Shown: piece after piece, positions 41,538 through 49,309 of the stretch
Numbering within the stretch: the stretch's first letter is position 1
How the letters are laid out: each line of letters opens with the position of its first letter
Program-made: the position numbers and the translations under genes
The notes under the pieces: model-generated
Told to the model about the DNA's origin: nothing
Seen by the model: only the letters and a program-made list of their open reading frames with translations
The model's database searches: none
Source: Oceanobacillus indicireducens
GTDB lineage: Bacteria > Bacillota > Bacilli > Bacillales > Amphibacillaceae
Length of the DNA stretch: 54,775 bases
Assembly (NCBI RefSeq): GCF_014647195.1
Contig: NZ_BMOS01000014.1
Span: 18,750-73,524 of the forward strand
Reading direction: 5' to 3'

Positions 41538-42790
41538 AACCTCATCTCCTTCTTAAACAATTCTTCTGTAAAATCTTCCTTCCGTTTCAATGCTGCATAA
41601 ACAGCTTCTTCAACGGACCCTTTCGTCACATATTCATATACAGTTACTTTTTTAGTTTGACCGTTACGGTATGCCCTACCTAATGCTTGATCGTGATTCT
41701 GGTAACTGTACGTTGGTGTGTAAATAATCACGATATTTGCATACTGTAATTCAATGGCGGCAGCACCTGCCTGGTACTGAACAATGGTGACAGAGTTTTT
41801 CAGGCCTTCTTTTTCTTCTTCATTTGGAAGACTGAATTTCTGGCCACTCACTTCATAAACTGTTTTCTTCAATTTCTTCATAAGCTTCACAAGCTCGTCC
41901 TTTTCTTTTGTGAAGTTGTAGAAGATGATAATATTTTCTTCCGTACCTTCTGCCAGCATTTCCGTATATTTCAGCTTATCCTTTTGATTGGCATAGTACC
42001 GTAAGCCATATTGAAGTTTCTGGACCGTGTCATAAAGTTCTAGTTCACCATCCACTTCCAGGACTCTATCTTTATGAATCTTGTTATATTCTGTCGACTT
42101 CTTAAACTCTATTGGTTCGTGATGTATTCCAGGTAGATCAAGGCACTCTTCTTTTGCTAGTCTGATAGAAAAAGACTGATAGAGTTTGTTTAGCTTGTCC
42201 TTTTCTGTGAAATCGACCACTGCTTTAAATCTTCGGTTGCCAAAGAATTTGTCCTCATATACTGCATGTTTTTTAAGAAACTGTGTTTTATTCTTGTAAT
42301 GGCCGAACATGATCATGTAAGCAATTGTATCTTCCCAACCGTTAGAACTTGGGGTAGCACTTAACAGTAAGAAGTTAGTACTTGCCTGTGAAAGCTTAAT
42401 CCCTGCCTTACCGCGTTGACTTGTTGGGTTCTTAATGTAATGGCACTCATCATAGACAACAAACCAGCCAGCGAACTCTTTCCAGCGCCTAGCAAGGACA
42501 CCGTAGCTTAATGACTCATACTCAATGTCGATACCATAATGATTGGAAACAAAATCAATTTCACGATCCCAGCCACCTTCATTTATCTTTTGTGGAGGAG
42601 CCACTATCAATAACGGTTCACCATTTGAATGTCTGATGTAATGATGAATAGCCATCATGGTTTTTCCAGTACCGGTATCTGCAGCAATCAGATAGTTTGG
42701 ATCGATTTTATTGAGTAAGTTTTTCTGAAAATCATATAACACGGAATTCCTTAAGATTTTCCTTCGCTTCTTCGAGACTGTAAGCGACAA
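41534..42790 (-). CDS. SNF2/DEAD-like phage helicase
   Basis: 418 residues of superfamily 2: Walker A LIAADTGTGKTMMAIHHYI near residue 35, DECH box FVVYDECHYIKN, motif III LLLSATPSSNG, and motif VI DQALGRAYRNGQTKKVTV. It probably remodels or unwinds DNA during phage replication/recombination. The start is uncertain: TTG 42790 has GGGAGGTG six bases upstream, and GTG 42742 (402 residues) has AAGGA. Both overlap the VRR-NUC gene. Confidence 0.9.
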   Translation of the reverse strand: MSLTVSKKRRKILRNSVLYDFQKNLLNKIDPNYLIAADTGTGKTMMAIHHYIRHSNGEPLLIVAPPQKINEGGWDREIDFVSNHYGIDIEYESLSYGVLARRWKEFAGWFVVYDECHYIKNPTSQRGKAGIKLSQASTNFLLLSATPSSNGWEDTIAYMIMFGHYKNKTQFLKKHAVYEDKFFGNRRFKAVVDFTEKDKLNKLYQSFSIRLAKEECLDLPGIHHEPIEFKKSTEYNKIHKDRVLEVDGELELYDTVQKLQYGLRYYANQKDKLKYTEMLAEGTEENIIIFYNFTKEKDELVKLMKKLKKTVYEVSGQKFSLPNEEEKEGLKNSVTIVQYQAGAAAIELQYANIVIIYTPTYSYQNHDQALGRAYRNGQTKKVTVYEYVTKGSVEEAVYAALKRKEDFTEELFKKEMRL

Positions 42791-43016
42791 AAGCTACACC
42801 TCCCGATTTACGAATCAACTCTATATGTGCCGCCTGAAGTGGACTAACTACACCACCCGGTTGTTTCACTTCAATGGCCACGAACTTCCCATTTACACAT
42901 GCTGTAATATCCGGTGTGCCAGCACGGCTATAAATGGAACCATGATTCTTGATGTGGTAAGCGCCTAAGCTGTCCAGGTAACGTTGTATTGCATTTTCAA
43001 TTCTTTTTTCACTCAT
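42732..43016 (-). CDS. VRR-NUC domain nuclease
   Basis: 94 residues, almost entirely a VRR-NUC (virus-type replication-repair nuclease) domain: IENAIQRYLDSLGAYHIKNH, RAGTPDITACVNGKFVAIEV (PD...ExK core) and KQPGGVVSPLQAAHIELIRK. Likely a structure-specific endonuclease working with the SNF2 helicase encoded next. Coupled to both neighbours by overlaps. Confidence 0.92.
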   Translation of the reverse strand: MSEKRIENAIQRYLDSLGAYHIKNHGSIYSRAGTPDITACVNGKFVAIEVKQPGGVVSPLQAAHIELIRKSGGVAFVAYSLEEAKENLKEFRVI

Positions 43017-43432
43017 ATACGACCACTGGACCGAAGTAAATCCATATCTGACTTTTTAGCTTTACGTGCTTTTAATTTCTGGTTCGGTTCTTCATAGAAA
43101 TAGTCTTCCAGTTCTTCCGATGATGTTTGGTTATCCTCAACAAGTTCAGCAATTCCGACCACGTTTAATTCTGTTTGAGTTCGACCGGTATCATCTGCAA
43201 GCTTAGCTTTATCGAATTTACGAGTATGCGTATTAACGACTGACAAAATATGCGGCACATCATCTTTATAAGCAAGGACATTTCCATGTTCTAAAATGTG
43301 CTCAATTATTTTTGCTTCTTTCTTTTGAATAAGCTCAAGATCCTGTTTCCGTTTATTTTTTAGTTGTTCCATTTCGTTAAAAAGACCATTGATTTCTGAT
43401 TGCTTCAAATGTGTATTTACATTAACGTCCAT
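43013..43432 (-). CDS. Hypothetical coiled-coil protein
   Basis: 139 residues. The first 50 are a coiled coil (FNEMEQLKNKRKQDLELIQK); the end is acidic then basic (KLKARKAKKSDMDLLRSS). ATG 43432 follows AGGGGAGA. It could contact DNA or the nuclease encoded next. Family not recognised. Confidence 0.65.
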   Translation of the reverse strand: MDVNVNTHLKQSEINGLFNEMEQLKNKRKQDLELIQKKEAKIIEHILEHGNVLAYKDDVPHILSVVNTHTRKFDKAKLADDTGRTQTELNVVGIAELVEDNQTSSEELEDYFYEEPNQKLKARKAKKSDMDLLRSSGRI

Positions 43433-43481
43433 TTTAAAAAATCTCCCCTCGTGTTATAATGTCAGTAATATATATTTTTTC

Positions 43482-44030
43482 TTAAATCACCAGTTGGCGC
43501 TGGTGGTTTTTTATTTTCTCAACCATGTTTTCTCTAAGGACCTTAAAGCTTTTACCTTTAATACCAAGATTGCTTTGAATTTCTTTATAGGTATAGCCTG
43601 CAATTCGTTGTTGAAATAGATTGTTTTCTTGTCTATTGAATCCAGAAGAAACTTCCTTAAAATAAAACCTGTCTAAAGCTTGCTCTTCAAGATTTATTTC
43701 AGAATGGATCGTTTCTACAATCTCTACACCTTCAACTATCTCCGCATTTATACTTTCGCTATAATCACACTGGCGGATTGGTCGCTTTAAATAGCTTAGA
43801 TAGTCTAGCAATTTCAAACGAATGATCCGATGTGCATAGCTGTCAAAAGACAAGCCATCTTCCATTGGTCGGAAATTTTCACTTGCTTTCCATAGGGCAA
43901 TCCTACCGACTTGGATTAAATCATCCATTTCAATCCGGTACTTTTCACAAATGTATTGTGCTCGGAAATGAATGCGTAAAACGCGTCTTATGATATATTC
44001 CTTTTCGAACAGAAAGTCATTTGTTGGCAT
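43482..44030 (-). CDS. Phage sigma-70-like factor
   Basis: 182 residues. Region 2: MDDLIQVGRIALWKASENFR and LSFDSYAHRIIRLKLLDYLS. A helix-turn-helix resembling region 4: FQQRIAGYTYKEIQSNLGIK. ATG 44030 lies seven bases after GGGGAGGTGAG; a GTG at 44039 is inside that ribosome site. Probably directs transcription of the early or middle phage genes that follow. Confidence 0.87.
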   Translation of the reverse strand: MPTNDFLFEKEYIIRRVLRIHFRAQYICEKYRIEMDDLIQVGRIALWKASENFRPMEDGLSFDSYAHRIIRLKLLDYLSYLKRPIRQCDYSESINAEIVEGVEIVETIHSEINLEEQALDRFYFKEVSSGFNRQENNLFQQRIAGYTYKEIQSNLGIKGKSFKVLRENMVEKIKNHQRQLVI

Positions 44031-44035
44031 GAAAC

Positions 44036-44269
44036 TCACCTCCCCTCACTTTCCCAATCGACAACTAATGCAGTCAGTGCTTTTGATTTATCCACCCGAC
44101 TTTCAAAACGACGTTTCCCGGTTGGTGTTGTCATCCAATGAATAAACTCTGGATTTACATTTAGTGCATCAGCGCATTCTTTTTGAGTGCCCATAACCAA
44201 GAAATCATCGCCCTTGTAAACTGCATAAATAGCGTTTCTTGAGTAGGTCATTCCTTTAGGTTTTTCCAA
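44036..44269 (-). CDS. Hypothetical phage protein, helix-turn-helix-like
   Basis: 77 residues. YKGDDFLVMGTQKECADALN followed by VNPEFIHWMTTPTGKRRFES is typical of small phage proteins with a homeodomain-like segment. TTG 44269 follows GGGGGGTG. It lies six bases before the sigma factor start. May be a DNA-binding regulator. Confidence 0.65.
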   Translation of the reverse strand: MEKPKGMTYSRNAIYAVYKGDDFLVMGTQKECADALNVNPEFIHWMTTPTGKRRFESRVDKSKALTALVVDWESEGR

Positions 44270-44285
44270 AGTCGTTCACCCCCCT

Positions 44286-44528
44286 TCAAAACATGTGCCT
44301 TCTTAAATAAGATGTAGCTTGTTCGCTAATGTCTCTATCAATCTTCTTGCGATTAAGAGCATGAAGTGTATCCAACGAACGTTCAAGCTTCAACATGACT
44401 TCCCTCTTAGAACTAAATTCCGCATTTTCAGCCATATGCAAAGCATTAATTGATGTGTTCATGATGTTTTCTACTTCATCCAGCATTTGTTGCCAATCCT
44501 CCATGAGGTAGTGTTCTTTAAGAGCCAA
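44286..44528 (-). CDS. Hypothetical helical phage protein
   Basis: 80 residues, nearly all helix (EDWQQMLDEVENIMNTSINA, KLERSLDTLHALNRKKIDRD). TTG 44528 follows GAGGTG by seven bases; an internal ATG at 44504 would start at MEDWQQ. Function unknown. Confidence 0.62.
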   Translation of the reverse strand: MALKEHYLMEDWQQMLDEVENIMNTSINALHMAENAEFSSKREVMLKLERSLDTLHALNRKKIDRDISEQATSYLRRHMF

Positions 44529-44539
44529 TTTTCTTCACC

Positions 44540-44632
44540 TCACTTATCCTTCAATATTTTCTTAAAGCAACCATCACATAACAGACTGCGTTTATTGCGC
44601 GGAGGACTACCGCATTCGATGCATTTGTTCAT
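44540..44632 (-). CDS. 30-residue zinc-ribbon microprotein
   Basis: Reads MNKCIECGSPPRNKRSLLCD followed by GCFKKILKDK. Knuckles C4/C7 and C19/C22 give a minimal zinc ribbon with basic residues between. ATG 44632 overlaps the stop of the preceding gene and lies six bases after AAGGAGA. Probable nucleic-acid or protein contact module; function unknown. Confidence 0.78.
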   Translation of the reverse strand: MNKCIECGSPPRNKRSLLCDGCFKKILKDK

Positions 44633-44961
44633 TCCGATTCTCCTTTCAGTGCTTGGCGTGCTTTTCTACCGCCATCAAGTCCTAATTGAGTCCTGCCATG
44701 ATGGTCATATAGAGTCCAAGACTCATCATCCGCATAAAACTCCAAAGCCTGTTTGTAGCGCTCTATTTTCTTCTGCATTAGATTACTAACATGTTGTCCA
44801 GTAGCAATTGCGCTTTCCAATTCCTCCACACGATTGATAAGGTGACCCAGCGCATCCGCCCTCTTTTTACCGTACTCATAATCTTCTTTAGTCTTTTGAT
44901 TAGAAAGGATTACGTTTATATCCCCCAGCCATTCTTTGGCTACTTGCAATTGGTCAGTCAT
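44629..44961 (-). CDS. Hypothetical coiled-coil phage protein
   Basis: 110 residues with a central coiled coil (ADALGHLINRVEELESAIAT) and a C-terminal segment FYADDESWTLYDHHGRTQLG seen in many small phage proteins of unknown function. Start and stop overlap its neighbours by four bases each. Confidence 0.7.
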   Translation of the reverse strand: MTDQLQVAKEWLGDINVILSNQKTKEDYEYGKKRADALGHLINRVEELESAIATGQHVSNLMQKKIERYKQALEFYADDESWTLYDHHGRTQLGLDGGRKARQALKGESE

Positions 44962-45101
44962 TCACTCCCACTCCCTTTCGCATGTTTTATCATTTGTCCA
45001 ACTGTAACGATTTCGCGTAAATCGGTAGAGTACTCAACGCTTGCCAATTTAGCGTGTTCGTCACCGTCACATACATAATCAAGTAGTACGTTACTAATCA
45101 T
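44958..45101 (-). CDS. 47-residue hypothetical phage protein
   Basis: Reads MISNVLLDYVCDGDEHAKLA, then SVEYSTDLREIVTVGQMIKH. ATG 45101 is nine bases after AGGAGG; an earlier in-frame ATG touches the ribosome site. Its stop overlaps the next start. Family not recognised. Confidence 0.72.
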   Translation of the reverse strand: MISNVLLDYVCDGDEHAKLASVEYSTDLREIVTVGQMIKHAKGSGSE

Positions 45102-45276
45102 TCTCTTCATCCTCCTTTACTTGACGATAGACAGCTGTAATTTCTCCATGTTTTAAATCGTATTCAGCACTTTCTAGATGCATAGATTTACTAAAGTCGA
45201 TATAAGTCCCATCAGGTTTTACCTCGAAAAAATTCCCGCGACTGGTTTGTACTACGTCTCCTGTTCTTACCTCCAT
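45094..45276 (-). CDS. Hypothetical small beta-barrel-like protein
   Basis: 60 residues (MEVRTGDVVQTSRGNFFEVK...). The strand-rich start resembles small SH3/KOW-like folds. ATG 45276 follows GGGAGGG. Function unknown. Confidence 0.65.
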   Translation of the reverse strand: MEVRTGDVVQTSRGNFFEVKPDGTYIDFSKSMHLESAEYDLKHGEITAVYRQVKEDEEND

Positions 45277-45290
45277 CACTTATCCCTCCC

Positions 45291-45500
45291 TTAAAATTTT
45301 CTTGCATAGCTTACTGCACGATATAAATTCATTACTTCTTCATTTTTTTCGTTATACTCTCGGTCGTACAAAATAGGAATGTTGTACGTCAGTTCCAGGT
45401 CATTCATTAACGAACCTAATCTCCTTGTTCTGATTGGTTCATCACATTTATCTATCTCGTTAAATCGTTCCTGATAAGATTGCAGTTCTTCGTGTGTCAT
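45291..45500 (-). CDS. Hypothetical phage protein
   Basis: 69 residues, helical (HEELQSYQERFNEIDKCDEP; LYRAVSYARKF at the end). ATG 45500 follows GAGAGGTG. Member of the early operon. Family not recognised. Confidence 0.65.
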   Translation of the reverse strand: MTHEELQSYQERFNEIDKCDEPIRTRRLGSLMNDLELTYNIPILYDREYNEKNEEVMNLYRAVSYARKF

Positions 45501-45557
45501 TTTGATTCACCTCTCCCTTTCTTTTAAAATTCTTAACGCCTACCCACGCGTTTTACT

Positions 45558-45830
45558 TTATTGCCATTCATCAACAATGTTTGCTATAGCTTCAATGGTT
45601 GGCTTATACAGCCACCAACGTTTACGGTTTCTTCTGCGTTCGTGCAATTTCACCCGAGGATCAGGCAATATTTCATCTTCCAAGTACCTAACAGACATGC
45701 ATGTTATTTCCGAAAGCATATTTATGTCAGCCAATAACTGTTGGTGGTGCACTTGACTCTGAATTTGCTTTTCAATCTGATCCTGAATTGCTTTTTCATC
45801 AATTTCGATTGTCACTTTTGGAGGTAACAT
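45558..45830 (-). CDS. DUF771 family early phage protein
   Basis: 90 residues. MLSEITCMSVRYLEDEILPD with RRRNRKRWWLYKPTIEAIAN matches the DUF771 pattern, a winged-helix-like protein near phage switch regions. It is immediately downstream of the Cro-like gene. Likely a DNA-binding early regulator or excision-related factor; the exact role is unknown. Confidence 0.75.
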   Translation of the reverse strand: MLPPKVTIEIDEKAIQDQIEKQIQSQVHHQQLLADINMLSEITCMSVRYLEDEILPDPRVKLHERRRNRKRWWLYKPTIEAIANIVDEWQ

Positions 45831-46022
45831 TTAATCACCCCTGATATTTAAAATTGCGCAAATGCGTTTAATGTGCTCTTGTGCTTTTGGACCTGTTCTT
45901 TTCCCACTTAAAATATCTGAAAGATATGGTCCGGATATTCCTAGCAATTTTGCTAGCTCTCCATGCTTCATTTTTTTCTTGTAAAGTTCATTTCTTACAC
46001 GAATACTTAAATCATCCGACAT
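45831..46022 (-). CDS. Cro-like XRE family regulator
   Basis: 63 residues, a single helix-turn-helix: KHGELAKLLGISGPYLSDIL then SGKRTGPKAQEHIKRIC. It heads the leftward early operon and probably opposes the CI-like repressor encoded on the other strand. Confidence 0.87.
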   Translation of the reverse strand: MSDDLSIRVRNELYKKKMKHGELAKLLGISGPYLSDILSGKRTGPKAQEHIKRICAILNIRGD

Positions 46023-46040
46023 TCTCTATTCTCCTTTTTT

Positions 46041-46049
46041 TGGTATAAT
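46041..46049 (+). promoter_or_regulatory. Extended -10 promoter of the 46072 membrane protein gene
   Basis: TGGTATAAT is an extended -10 box with a perfect TATAAT. It lies 23 bases before the start of the plus-strand gene and just outside the start of the Cro-like gene. No good -35 is visible, as expected of extended -10 promoters. Confidence 0.55.
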
Positions 46050-46071
46050 CTCCTATAAGGGAGGTGATTTC

Positions 46072-46590
46072 TTGAAAATAGCAGCATTAATATTTTTGTT
46101 ATTATTTCTCTATACTAGGAGGTCTGTTGGACTCTTATGGAAAAATATAAAAATCAAAAACTTACTTATAACCTATAAAGAATTTTTCAGAGCAGATAAT
46201 CAAAAAGAAAGAATGAAAGTTTTTCAGCAAATTGCACAAAACCGCCCTTTGAGTAATGATTTAATAGGTGGGCTATATTTTTACTCTCCTTCTTATGATG
46301 ATTTTTCGGACGAAGATAAACTAAAAAATACATTTATTTCCTTAATGGAATCTTTTGATAATAATTCGCATTGGGCTAAAAAATATCTACATCCGAAATA
46401 TTTTGCTAAAGATCTTTTTATTCTTCCTGCTTCTATATTCGGATTCCTACTAAACCATAAATTCAAGTCATTTTCTTCACTTCTTTTGAGTTGCCTTACA
46501 TGGATAGCAACCATATTAATATCTGCATACGCAAATGAAATACGATTATTTATCGAAGAACTCATTAAAAAGATTATTGAAACAGTATAA
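46072..46590 (+). CDS. Lysogeny-module membrane protein (plus-strand moron)
   Basis: 172 residues from TTG 46072 after GGGAGGTG. An N-terminal membrane anchor (IAALIFLLLFLYT), a soluble helical middle (YKEFFRADNQKERMKVFQQI) and a second hydrophobic region (FSSLLLSCLTWIATILISAY) are visible. It lies inside the early region but reads against it, with its own promoter, so it is probably expressed in the lysogen. Superinfection exclusion or abortive infection are natural guesses, not shown. Confidence 0.72.
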   Translation: MKIAALIFLLLFLYTRRSVGLLWKNIKIKNLLITYKEFFRADNQKERMKVFQQIAQNRPLSNDLIGGLYFYSPSYDDFSDEDKLKNTFISLMESFDNNSHWAKKYLHPKYFAKDLFILPASIFGFLLNHKFKSFSSLLLSCLTWIATILISAYANEIRLFIEELIKKIIETV

Positions 46591-46762
46591 GTATTAGCAA
46601 CAATAAAATGTAAGCAGTATGAAAAATGCGATGGTATTTATCTGCAAGCAATAATGAATCCAGTTTTTTCTCTAGTACATTGAACATCATTTTATTAACT
46701 ACTAAATTATCCTCATTTGTTGTTGGTGCAACTTTTGGGGATTTTTCTTTTTGTTCTTCCAC
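46574..46762 (-). CDS. Small tail-anchored membrane protein
   Basis: 62 residues from GTG 46762 (after GAGGTG). A charged N-terminus (EEQKEKSPKVAPTTNED) and a single C-terminal membrane helix (IFHTAYILLLLILILFQ). It is the first gene downstream of the leftward early promoter and overlaps the end of the opposing membrane protein gene by 17 bases. Function unknown. Confidence 0.62.
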   Translation of the reverse strand: MEEQKEKSPKVAPTTNEDNLVVNKMMFNVLEKKLDSLLLADKYHRIFHTAYILLLLILILFQ

Positions 46763-46894
46763 TTATTTCACCTCACTTCCTTGTATTAGCGTTGCTACCG
46801 CTTTTTAAGCTATTAATCCGAAATAGGATATACCTTCATTGGCTAGGTATCACAGCGCATATTAGAACAAAAGCTAATTTTTTAGCGAAAGTTA

Positions 46895-46923
46895 TTGACC
46901 CTAATTAGCGCGTATGCTATTAT
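46895..46923 (+). promoter_or_regulatory. Rightward promoter with operator in its spacer
   Basis: TTGACC (46895-46900), 17 bp, TATTAT (46918-46923). The spacer carries ATTAGC-N6-GCTATT. It reads toward the repressor gene with a 220-base leader. Confidence 0.6.
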
Positions 46924-47055
46924 AAAAGCATAGCTAAATAAGACTTAAGAAAAGCCTGTAACATCACATTTTATCTGCTCCCCAGCGAAAAAATGTTTTT
47001 AGGTAGGTCGTATTTTTTATTGTCTTTTTTCGCTAATCAAATAGCTTATGAACAT

Positions 47056-47084
47056 AGTATATTAGCATTCGCGCTAATTGTCAA
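47056..47084 (-). promoter_or_regulatory. Leftward early promoter
   Basis: On the minus strand TTGACA (47084-47079), 17 bp, TATACT (47061-47056). The spacer is the palindromic ATTAGC operator. It drives the early operon and its -35 overlaps that of the repressor promoter. Confidence 0.78.
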
Positions 47085-47107
47085 CACTTTATTAGCGTAA
47101 ATATTAT
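47078..47107 (+). promoter_or_regulatory. Repressor promoter
   Basis: TTGTCA (47078-47083), 18 bp, TATTAT (47102-47107), 35 bases before the repressor GTG. An ATTAGCG half-site lies in the spacer. Divergent from, and overlapping, the leftward early promoter. Confidence 0.68.
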
Positions 47108-47142
47108 ATTTTTTGTCATAAGCTCTCGAGAGGTTGATATAA

Positions 47143-47565
47143 GTGAGTTTAGTCGAAAGAATAAAAATGCTATGCAACGAGAAAAAAGTAACTTTTGCAG
47201 AAGTGGAAAGAAAAGTAGGCATTTCAAATGGACAAATAAGACGTTGGGATAATTCATCTCCCAAGATTGAAAATGTGCAAAAAGTAGCCGACTATTTTGA
47301 TGTTTCTACCGATTATCTTCTTGGTCGTACCGACAAAAAACGTTACTATGATCTAACAGAAAAAGACGAAAAAGAAGTAGAAGAAGAATTACAACGCATT
47401 CTTAATAATGCAGAAACTAATTTTGGTTTTGCTGCATTTGATGGGAAAACTCCCAGTGAAACAGATAAAGAAGACTACGAAATGTATGTATCCGCGATGA
47501 GAGATGCTATAAGATTACACAAGAGATTAGCTAAGAAGAAATTCACCCCTAAGAAATACAGGTAA
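47143..47565 (+). CDS. CI/ImmR-like phage repressor
   Basis: 140 residues from GTG 47143. N-terminal XRE helix-turn-helix (TFAEVERKVGISNGQIRRWD, NVQKVADYFDVSTDYLLGRT). The C-terminal part is helical with no S24 peptidase domain, so it is unlikely to cleave itself. The metallopeptidase gene directly downstream suggests ImmR/ImmA-style inactivation. It maintains lysogeny by binding the ATTAGC operators. Confidence 0.88.
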   Translation: MSLVERIKMLCNEKKVTFAEVERKVGISNGQIRRWDNSSPKIENVQKVADYFDVSTDYLLGRTDKKRYYDLTEKDEKEVEEELQRILNNAETNFGFAAFDGKTPSETDKEDYEMYVSAMRDAIRLHKRLAKKKFTPKKYR

Positions 47566-47577
47566 GGGAATGATTCC

Positions 47578-47994
47578 GTGACAATAAAAAAGAGGGTCAA
47601 TCAGTTATTTAAGAAGTATGGTACAACAGATCCATTTGAGATAGCTAAAATAAGGGGAATACCGATTATTTACAGACCTTTAGGTAGATCATATGGTTTT
47701 TTCACTAATTACTATAGAACTTTTACAATTCAAGTGAATGAAGATATACCTTATAAAAAGCAACTTTATACCATTATGCATGAACTCGGTCATATTACAT
47801 TACACCCAGAGATAAATTCCGCTTTTTTGAAAGCCAATACATACTACATGACTGATAGATATGAAACGGAGGCTCATGAATTTGCCATAGAGATGTTCTA
47901 CAATCAAGAAGAATTGAAAAATGTCACCATTCAAGAAGCTACTGAAGAATACGGTGTTCCCGAACAGCTTCTTATTAAAAAATTTTACACTTAA
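47578..47994 (+). CDS. ImmA/IrrE-type anti-repressor metallopeptidase
   Basis: 138 residues. HExxH zinc site in YTIMHELGHITLHPE near residue 65 and the downstream ETEAHEFAIEMFY helix, typical of ImmA/IrrE peptidases. In ICEBs1 and phi105 such enzymes cut the ImmR-type repressor to trigger induction (established). GTG 47578 begins 12 bases after the repressor stop. Confidence 0.92.
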   Translation: MTIKKRVNQLFKKYGTTDPFEIAKIRGIPIIYRPLGRSYGFFTNYYRTFTIQVNEDIPYKKQLYTIMHELGHITLHPEINSAFLKANTYYMTDRYETEAHEFAIEMFYNQEELKNVTIQEATEEYGVPEQLLIKKFYT

Positions 47995-48080
47995 AAAGAA
48001 CAAACGTTTCACTTTAAGGAGGTGATGCAGTAATTTGTCCCCAATAATACGCCTACCCACGTATGAAGGGATGAATAATA

Positions 48081-49262
48081 TTGAAACTATATAAAACCGA
48101 TATTGACGATGAGGTCTATTACTATTTTTTGAAAAATGGTGAAAAACGTTGGATGTATCGCCATAAATACAAAGATACTTCAGGAAAGAGAAGGGAGAAG
48201 AAAAAGAGTTCGTTTGAGACAGAAAAAGCTGCATATAGAGCATTATTAAAAGTTAAAGCCGATTTATTAGATGGCCATCATACAAAAGTAGAAAGTGATC
48301 AAATTACAGTATCTCAATGGCTCGATATATGGTATGAAACTTATAAAGGTAATTGGAAAATATCATCTCGAAAACAACGAAAGAAAATTATAAAAGATAA
48401 AATCAAGCCTCTTCTTGGTAAATATAAATTAAGTCAATTGGATCGGGGCACTTATGTACGAGAATATATAAATGTTTTACTCGAGAAATACCAACCCAGT
48501 TCTGTTCAGTTGTATCATAGGCTTTTCAACATCGCTATTAACGCTGCTGTAGAGGACGAAATTATTCCTCGTAACAGGTTTAAAAAAGTTTCTATTGAAA
48601 AAGATGAGGAACTAGATAATTTCTTAACACCTGAAGAATTGAATATTTTTCTGCACTCTGCTAAAAAGTATGTTAATTTTACAAATTATACACTCATATA
48701 CTTACTTGCGTATACCGGTCTTCGTCGAGGTGAAGCGTATGGTTTAAAATGGGAGGATTTAAATTTTAAAGAAAAAACGTTAACCGTTAGACGAACTAGA
48801 GATCATTTTGGAGAGCGTACACCGAAAACAAAAAACAGTTATCGTACAATTCCAATTGATGATATGGTTATAAAAAAAATGGAGTCTTATCAAAAATGGT
48901 GTATTAAAACAAAATTTAAATATGGTATGAAGTTAGACAAAGAAAAAGATTTTATTTTTATTACTCGTTTAGGGGCAACGCCCGCTAATACCAACTCCGT
49001 TCCTCAAGCATTTGATGCTATTTACAAATATATGAAGAAAGATGAAATTAACGTTAGGAGAATAACACCACACGGACTAAGACATACACACGCAACTATC
49101 TTAATCAATAATGGTGTACCTCCAAAAACAATTGCGGATCGTCTAGGAAACACCGTGGAAATGATTTATAAAGTGTACTCCCATTCATTTAAAGAACTAG
49201 AAGATAAAGCTGTTTCTACATTCATCGACGTATTGAATGGGGCTAAACCTGGGGCTAAATGA
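48081..49262 (+). CDS. int: Tyrosine integrase
   Basis: 393 residues from TTG 48081. An N-terminal arm-binding domain of the AP2-like type (YYYFLKNGEKRWMYRHKYKD), a SAM-like core-binding domain (VSQWLDIWYETYKGNWK), and a catalytic domain with Arg in LAYTGLRRGEAYGLKW, His-x-x-Arg in TPHGLRHTHATILINNG and Tyr in MIYKVYSHSF. It lies 47 bases from attR. Two TGGGGCT repeats are encoded in its last codons, so the gene end doubles as an arm site. Confidence 0.95.
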   Translation: MKLYKTDIDDEVYYYFLKNGEKRWMYRHKYKDTSGKRREKKKSSFETEKAAYRALLKVKADLLDGHHTKVESDQITVSQWLDIWYETYKGNWKISSRKQRKKIIKDKIKPLLGKYKLSQLDRGTYVREYINVLLEKYQPSSVQLYHRLFNIAINAAVEDEIIPRNRFKKVSIEKDEELDNFLTPEELNIFLHSAKKYVNFTNYTLIYLLAYTGLRRGEAYGLKWEDLNFKEKTLTVRRTRDHFGERTPKTKNSYRTIPIDDMVIKKMESYQKWCIKTKFKYGMKLDKEKDFIFITRLGATPANTNSVPQAFDAIYKYMKKDEINVRRITPHGLRHTHATILINNGVPPKTIADRLGNTVEMIYKVYSHSFKELEDKAVSTFIDVLNGAKPGAK

Positions 49263-49277
49263 TACTTTACAGCCCCA
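49240..49277. repeat. Integrase arm sites at the right end
   Basis: TGGGGCTA occurs at 49240-49247 and 49252-49259 (12-bp spacing), and an inverted copy AGCCCCA at 49271-49277. They mirror the triple repeat inside attL. Confidence 0.55.
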
Positions 49278-49309
49278 GGAGCTTGGTATATATAGCCTTT
49301 CAAGTTAAA

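Larger units (their letters stand above)
46785..47107. promoter_or_regulatory. Immunity operator region with ATTAGC sites
   Basis: This noncoding stretch carries repeated ATTAGC/GCTAAT half-sites. The best operator is ATTAGC-N6-GCTAAT (47061-47078). A near copy is ATTAGC-N6-GCTATT (46904-46921). Further half-sites are at 46785, 46873, 46882, 47032 and 47091. They coincide with promoter spacers, as expected for CI/Cro-type control. The 200 bases between the operators and the repressor start contain no gene. Confidence 0.75.

Noticed and set aside
46626-46908. Plus-strand hydrophobic frames opposite the tail-anchored protein
   Set aside because: They mirror the minus-strand gene, which has the better ribosome site and composition.
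48019-48033. Strong AAGGAGGTG ribosome site before the integrase
   Set aside because: The frame behind it is only ATG CAG TAA, so no gene; at most a leader peptide, too little to claim.
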